Assembly (NCBI RefSeq): GCF_001940225.2
Contig: NZ_CP135164.1
Coordinates: 744,001 to 808,000, forward strand
Length of the DNA: 64,000 nt
DNA from: Roseburia sp. 499
GTDB lineage: Bacteria > Bacillota > Clostridia > Lachnospirales > Lachnospiraceae
Direction of reading: 5' to 3'
The notes beneath the pieces are model-generated. The model was given only the letters and a program-made list of their open reading frames with translations. It did not search any database and was not told where the DNA came from. This document shows, piece by piece, positions 59,991-64,000 of this stretch (positions are counted from its first letter, which is position 1; the number at the start of each line of letters is the position of its first letter). Both the position numbers and the translations under genes were made by a program.

Positions 59991-61859
59991 ATGAACAAGA
60001 AGCAAAAGAAAGTTTTTATACGAATCATTATAGCAGCAACATTGCTGGTGATTTTGTCGTTCGTTCCGATAAAGGGATATGTGAAATTTGCATTATATAT
60101 GGTTCCGTATCTGGTAATCGGTTATGATATTTTGAAAAAAGCGTTTAAGGGAATATTAAATAAACAGGTATTTGATGAAAATTTTCTTATGGCAGTTGCA
60201 ACTGTAGGGGCGATTGCTTTAGGAGACTATAAAGAAGGTACTGCCGTAATGCTGTTTTACCAGATTGGAGAATTGTTCCAAAGCTATGCAGTTGGTAAAA
60301 GCAGAAGAAATATCAGTGAACTTATGGATATTCGTCCGGATTATGCCAATGTAGAAAAGGACGGAAAACTGGAAAAGGTAGACCCGGACGAGGTGGAGAT
60401 AGGGTCAATTATTATCGTTCAGCCAGGAGAAAAAATACCGATTGATGGTATTATTACAGAAGGAAATAGTACATTAAATACCAGTGCACTGACTGGAGAA
60501 AGCCTTCCAAGAGAAGCAGTAGCCGGAGATGAAGTGATTAGTGGATGTATCAACATGACAGGTGTACTTAAGATTCAGACTACAAAGGAATTTGGAGAAT
60601 CTACGGTTTCTAAGATTCTTGATTTAGTGGAGAATTCCAGCTCAAAGAAGTCAAAATCAGAGAACTTTATTTCCAGATTTGCTAAGTACTATACTCCGGC
60701 AGTTTGTTATGGTGCCTTGGCGTTGGCAATCTTGCCGCCATTAGTGCGGATGCTCGCATTAGGAATGACACCGGAATGGGGCGTTTGGGTATATCGTGCA
60801 TTGACTTTCCTGGTTATTAGTTGCCCATGTGCATTGGTTATCAGTATTCCGTTAAGTTTCTTCGCGGGAATCGGAGGAGCCAGTAGAGAAGGCGTTCTGG
60901 TAAAGGGTTCTAATTATTTGGAGACACTTTCTAAGACAAAGTATGTAGTATTTGATAAAACCGGTACCATGACCCAAGGAGTATTTGAAGTCAGTGGTAT
61001 TCATCACAATGAAATGGAAGATGAGAAGTTGTTAGAATATGCGGCTTTGGCAGAAAGTTCTTCTTCTCATCCAATCAGTAAGAGTTTGCAAAAGGCATAT
61101 GGAAAGCCGATTGACAGAAGTAGGGTGACAGAGATAGAGGAAATCAGTGGAAATGGTGTGACGGCAAAGGTGGATGGTGTTGCAGTTGCAGCAGGTAACG
61201 CGAAATTGATGGAACGTCTTGGAATTGTATACAAGGAATGCCATCAGGTAGGAACTGTAGTGCATATGGCGGTGAATGGTGTCTATGCAGGCCATATTCT
61301 GATATCTGATATTTTAAAACCTCATGCAAAGGATGCCATTCATGCATTGAAGCAGGCAGGCATCACAAAGACAGTTATGTTGACTGGAGATGCTAAGAAT
61401 GTAGCAGAGAAAGTGGCAGATGAATTGGATATTCAGGAAGTGTACAGCGAACTGCTTCCGGCTGATAAGGTGACAAAAGTAGAAGAACTCCTAAGTAAAA
61501 AGGGTGAAAAGGCAAAACTTGCTTTTGTCGGGGATGGAATTAATGATGCGCCGGTTCTGTCCAGAGCAGATATTGGTATCGCAATGGGAGCTCTTGGTTC
61601 CGATGCGGCTATTGAAGCGGCAGATGTTGTATTAATGGATGATGATCCGTTAAAAATTGCAAAGGCAATTAAAATATCCAGAAAGTGTATCCGCATTGTG
61701 TATGAGAATATTTACTTTGCCATAGGAATCAAGGTGATTTGTCTGATTTTGGGAGCTCTTGGTATTGCAAATATGTGGCTGGCAATTTTTGCAGATGTAG
61801 GTGTTATGGTAATTGCAGTTTTGAATGCCATTCGAGCATTATTTGTAAAGAAACTGTAG
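59991..61859 (+). CDS. P1B-type heavy-metal ATPase (Zn/Cd/Pb export type)
   Basis: 622 residues from ATG 59991, with GGGAGGG seven bases upstream; ATG 59976 lies ahead of that site. Motifs: TGESLPREA actuator, SCPCALVIS metal-binding CPC, FDKTGTMTQG phosphorylation site, HP locus SSSHPISK and GDGINDAPVLSRADIGIAMG. In the last helices GIKVICL and MWLAIFADVG match the Lys and Asp of Zn/Cd/Pb-exporting P1B-2 pumps. No N-terminal HMA domain, which is supplied by the preceding gene. Confidence 0.93.
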   Translation: MNKKQKKVFIRIIIAATLLVILSFVPIKGYVKFALYMVPYLVIGYDILKKAFKGILNKQVFDENFLMAVATVGAIALGDYKEGTAVMLFYQIGELFQSYAVGKSRRNISELMDIRPDYANVEKDGKLEKVDPDEVEIGSIIIVQPGEKIPIDGIITEGNSTLNTSALTGESLPREAVAGDEVISGCINMTGVLKIQTTKEFGESTVSKILDLVENSSSKKSKSENFISRFAKYYTPAVCYGALALAILPPLVRMLALGMTPEWGVWVYRALTFLVISCPCALVISIPLSFFAGIGGASREGVLVKGSNYLETLSKTKYVVFDKTGTMTQGVFEVSGIHHNEMEDEKLLEYAALAESSSSHPISKSLQKAYGKPIDRSRVTEIEEISGNGVTAKVDGVAVAAGNAKLMERLGIVYKECHQVGTVVHMAVNGVYAGHILISDILKPHAKDAIHALKQAGITKTVMLTGDAKNVAEKVADELDIQEVYSELLPADKVTKVEELLSKKGEKAKLAFVGDGINDAPVLSRADIGIAMGALGSDAAIEAADVVLMDDDPLKIAKAIKISRKCIRIVYENIYFAIGIKVICLILGALGIANMWLAIFADVGVMVIAVLNAIRALFVKKL

Positions 61860-61877
61860 ATGGAAGGCGGTGAAGGA

Positions 61878-62240
61878 ATGGCTGAAAAGGAAACAGAGTG
61901 TTGCGAATCTTATGAGGTTCATGAGAATCTTTTGAAAATTGTAAATAAAACCATGCCGGAGGAAACGAAGCTTTATGATTTGGCAGAGTTGTTTAAGGTA
62001 TTTGGTGATTCTACCAGAATCCGGATTCTGTTTGTATTGTTTGAAGCAGAGGTGTGCGTATGTGATTTGGCACAGGTCTTAAATATGACTCAGTCTGCGA
62101 TTTCTCATCAGTTACGAATCTTAAAGCAGAATAAGTTGGTAAAGAGCCGAAGAGAAGGAAAGTCTATTTTTTATTCTCTTGCAGATGAACATGTGCGGAC
62201 TATTATAGCACAAGGATGTGAACACGTTGAGGAAGAATAA
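61878..62240 (+). CDS. ArsR/SmtB-family metal-sensing repressor
   Basis: 120 residues from ATG 61878 (ATG 61860, directly after the ATPase stop, is in frame but abuts it). Winged helix: ALNM-like VLNMTQSAISHQLRILKQNKLV. Metal sites: EVCVCDLAQVL (alpha-3 cysteines as in CadC-type) and DEHVRTIIAQGCEHVEEE (alpha-5 His/Asp). It should release the operator at 59695-59714 upon binding Zn(II), Cd(II) or Pb(II), allowing export. Confidence 0.92.
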   Translation: MAEKETECCESYEVHENLLKIVNKTMPEETKLYDLAELFKVFGDSTRIRILFVLFEAEVCVCDLAQVLNMTQSAISHQLRILKQNKLVKSRREGKSIFYSLADEHVRTIIAQGCEHVEEE

Positions 62241-62307
62241 AGGCAAGTTATAGTAGAAAATCCCCCTTATCTATGCTAGAATGAACTCATATCAAGGAGG
62301 AATTATT

Positions 62308-62697
62308 ATGTTAGAAGTAGGAATCAAAGGATATCAGGAATTTGTTGTAGCCGAAAAGGATACAGCAAAGGTTCATAAGAGTGGAACATTAGATGTTTTA
62401 GCAACTCCGGCTATGGTTGCATTAATGGAAGAGACTGCATGGAAGAGTGTGGCAGAAAAATTAGAGGATGGAATGGGAACTGTAGGTACTAGTTTAAATA
62501 TAAAGCATCTTGCGCCAACTCCGGTAGGAATGAAGGTATGGTGCGAGTCCTTGTTGAACGAAGTAGACGGTAGAAAATTGGTATTTTCAGTAGATGTTTT
62601 TGATGAAACAGGAAAAGTTGGTGAAGGAATCCATGAACGTTTCATTATTGAAGAAGAGAAGTTCCAGAAAAAGGCAGATAAGAAGAAAGAAAAATAG
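62308..62697 (+). CDS. FlK-like hotdog thioesterase
   Basis: 129 residues from ATG 62308, behind AAGGAGG. It matches thioesterases of the fluoroacetyl-CoA thioesterase (FlK) type: ATPAMVALMEETAW (Thr and Glu of the catalytic site) and NIKHLAPTPVGMKVW (His). The physiological acyl-CoA is unknown; homologues in gut clostridia are common and do not imply fluoroacetate resistance. It stands alone with its own start region after the metal operon. Confidence 0.85.
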   Translation: MLEVGIKGYQEFVVAEKDTAKVHKSGTLDVLATPAMVALMEETAWKSVAEKLEDGMGTVGTSLNIKHLAPTPVGMKVWCESLLNEVDGRKLVFSVDVFDETGKVGEGIHERFIIEEEKFQKKADKKKEK

Positions 62698-62711
62698 AAG
62701 TGACTAGTATT

Positions 62712-63389
62712 ATGAAGAAAAATCAACAAATGTCAGAATCTGTTTTCGTAGCAGCCTTTTTATGTTTGTCCGGTGGATTTCAGGATGCCTATACCTTTTT
62801 TAATCGAGGAGAGGTATTTGCCAATGCACAGACCGGAAATATGGTTTTAATGGGAACAAGTTTTGCAACAGGAGATTATCATACAGGAATACGTTACCTT
62901 CTTCCTGTTCTTGCGTTTGCGGCAGGAGTTTATGTGGCAGAACGTATTCGTAGACATTTTAAATATTATGAAAAAATGCATTGGAGACAGCTCATTGTGA
63001 TTATGGAGATTCTCTTTTTATTCGGCGTAGGATGGATGCCACAAAAGATGAATCTTGTAGCGAATGTGCTGGTCTCCTTTGTCTGTGCTATGCAAGTACA
63101 AAGTTTCCGTAAGGTAAAGGGAAATGCCTATGCCAGTACCATGTGTATTGGAAATTTACGGACAGCGACAGATATGTTGTGTAGCTATCATGTAACAAAA
63201 GATAAACGGTTATTGAATAAAAGTTTTTTATATTTTGTATTTATAGGAATCTTTATTGTAGGAGCAGCTTTTGGTAGTGTTCTGGCAAAGATTATAGGAG
63301 AGCGGGCAATATGGATTTCCTGTGCACTGTTATTGATGGCATTTTTTGTTATGTTTATACGAGAGGATGTAGAACATAAGGCGTTGTAG
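62712..63389 (+). CDS. DUF1275 (YoaK-family) membrane protein
   Basis: 225 residues from ATG 62712 (GTG 62700 is an alternative) with about six helices. Family motifs: LCLSGGFQDAYTFFNRGEVFANAQTGNMVLMG near the N-terminus, and FRKVKGNAYASTMCIGNLRTATDMLCSY in the middle. Function of YoaK-type proteins is unknown; they are probably transporters. It is followed 23 bases later by cbiA. Confidence 0.9.
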   Translation: MKKNQQMSESVFVAAFLCLSGGFQDAYTFFNRGEVFANAQTGNMVLMGTSFATGDYHTGIRYLLPVLAFAAGVYVAERIRRHFKYYEKMHWRQLIVIMEILFLFGVGWMPQKMNLVANVLVSFVCAMQVQSFRKVKGNAYASTMCIGNLRTATDMLCSYHVTKDKRLLNKSFLYFVFIGIFIVGAAFGSVLAKIIGERAIWISCALLLMAFFVMFIREDVEHKAL

Positions 63390-63412
63390 AAACCTTAATA
63401 TAGGAGGAACAT

Positions 63413-64000
63413 GTGAAATTACCAAGAATTATGCTGGCGGCACCCGCAAGCGGAAGTGGAAAAACATTAATAACATGTGGATTATTGCAGCTGCTGGTGA
63501 ATCGGGGAAAGAAACCAGCGGCTTTTAAATGTGGACCGGATTATATTGACCCGATGTTTCATAGGAAAGTAATTGGAACACCATCTAAGAACCTTGACAC
63601 CTTTTTTACAAAAGAAAATGAGACGAGATATCTGTTTGGAAAAACAGCAGAACAGGCGGATATTTCAGTTCTGGAAGGTGTTATGGGGTTTTATGATGGT
63701 ATCGGTGGAGTTACGGACGGGGCTTCTTCTTATGAGCTTGCAAAAGTGACAAATACGCCGGTTGTTCTGATAGTAAATGCGAAGGGAATGAGTCTTTCGG
63801 TAGTTCCGTTTATTAAGGGATTTTTGGAATATCGGAAGGATAGTCATATTCAGGGAGTTATCCTAAATCAGACTACAAAAATGACATATTTGTTATTAAA
63901 AGAGCAGATAGAACAGGAACTTGGAATTGTAGTATTAGGATATGTGCCAAAGTGTCCGGAACTTACTATAGAAAGCCGTCATTTGGGATTGGTGACACCG
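63413..64000 (+). CDS. cbiA: Cobyrinate a,c-diamide synthase CbiA, 3' partial
   Basis: The first 196 residues are visible, from GTG 63413 with GGAGG five bases upstream; the rest lies beyond the window end. Motifs: MLAAPASGSGKTLITCGLLQLL (P loop), CGPDYIDPMFH, VLEGVMGFYDG. CbiA uses glutamine and ATP to amidate side chains a and c of cobyrinic acid, so it continues the pathway of the genes at 49.7-56.6 kb. The two clusters are 7 kb apart and interrupted by unrelated genes. Confidence 0.93.
   Translation, partial: MKLPRIMLAAPASGSGKTLITCGLLQLLVNRGKKPAAFKCGPDYIDPMFHRKVIGTPSKNLDTFFTKENETRYLFGKTAEQADISVLEGVMGFYDGIGGVTDGASSYELAKVTNTPVVLIVNAKGMSLSVVPFIKGFLEYRKDSHIQGVILNQTTKMTYLLLKEQIEQELGIVVLGYVPKCPELTIESRHLGLVTP

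Overview
The window is low-GC, densely packed Firmicute DNA. Gene content (PTS genes with a GlcT/LicT-type antiterminator, FeoAAB, carboxynorspermidine-type polyamine genes, anaerobic cobalamin genes, an LXG type VII effector cassette, DUF3793/flavodoxin, a cytosolic GH53 enzyme) and the strong AGGAGG ribosome-binding sites point to a gut Lachnospiraceae-type clostridium. The species cannot be named from the sequence. No rRNA, tRNA, CRISPR array or prophage was seen.

Layout. 1-4.8 kb: glucose-type PTS transporter (5' end cut by the window), BglG-family antiterminator, HPr and enzyme I, then a terminator. 4.9-7.5 kb: an EF-G/Tet-like ribosome GTPase fused to a Rae1/YacP-like NYN nuclease domain. 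7.5-12.3 kb: two YhgE/Pip membrane proteins around a small membrane protein. 12.3-15.9 kb: DtxR-like repressor divergent from feoA-feoA-feoB and a degenerate Fur-like gene. 16-19.3 kb: a sugar-regulated cluster (two LacI-type operators, a predicted barrel enzyme, a zinc-ribbon protein, GH53 galactanase). 19.4-20.2 kb: ZIP transporter. 20.2-26.6 kb: LXG polymorphic-toxin cassette interrupted by an IS3-family element, followed by paired immunity-like proteins and two membrane proteins. 26.7-28.2 kb: an iron-responsive-looking operon (DUF3793, flavodoxin, DUF2325). 28.2-30 kb: IS110-family element with long structured non-coding flank. 31-36.6 kb: polyamine operon. 36.8-41.9 kb: ABC exporter with two-component system. 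42-43.7 kb: ECF S-component and class V aminotransferase. 43.9-45.5 kb: a DDE transposase. 45.6-47.7 kb: small proteins and a putative metallopeptidase. 47.7-49.7 kb (minus strand): queuosine salvage genes behind a preQ1-I-like riboswitch. 49.7-56.6 kb: cobalamin ring-building operon. 56.6-59.3 kb: XRE-FlhA-domain fusion and AsnB. 59.3-62.2 kb: a long inverted-repeat element, then a Zn/Cd export operon. 62.3-64 kb: thioesterase, DUF1275 protein and the start of cbiA.

How it works together. The GTTAG-N6-CTAAC dyad occurs at the DtxR-like gene, at the feo promoter and at the flavodoxin operon promoter, so one iron repressor probably ties ferrous-iron import to the flavodoxin switch. The most unusual items are the GTPase-NYN fusion, the XRE-FlhA fusion, the type VII toxin cassette with its exact IS scar, the preQ1 riboswitch with a visible antiterminator in front of a QueL-like radical SAM gene, and a 280-bp inverted-repeat element.
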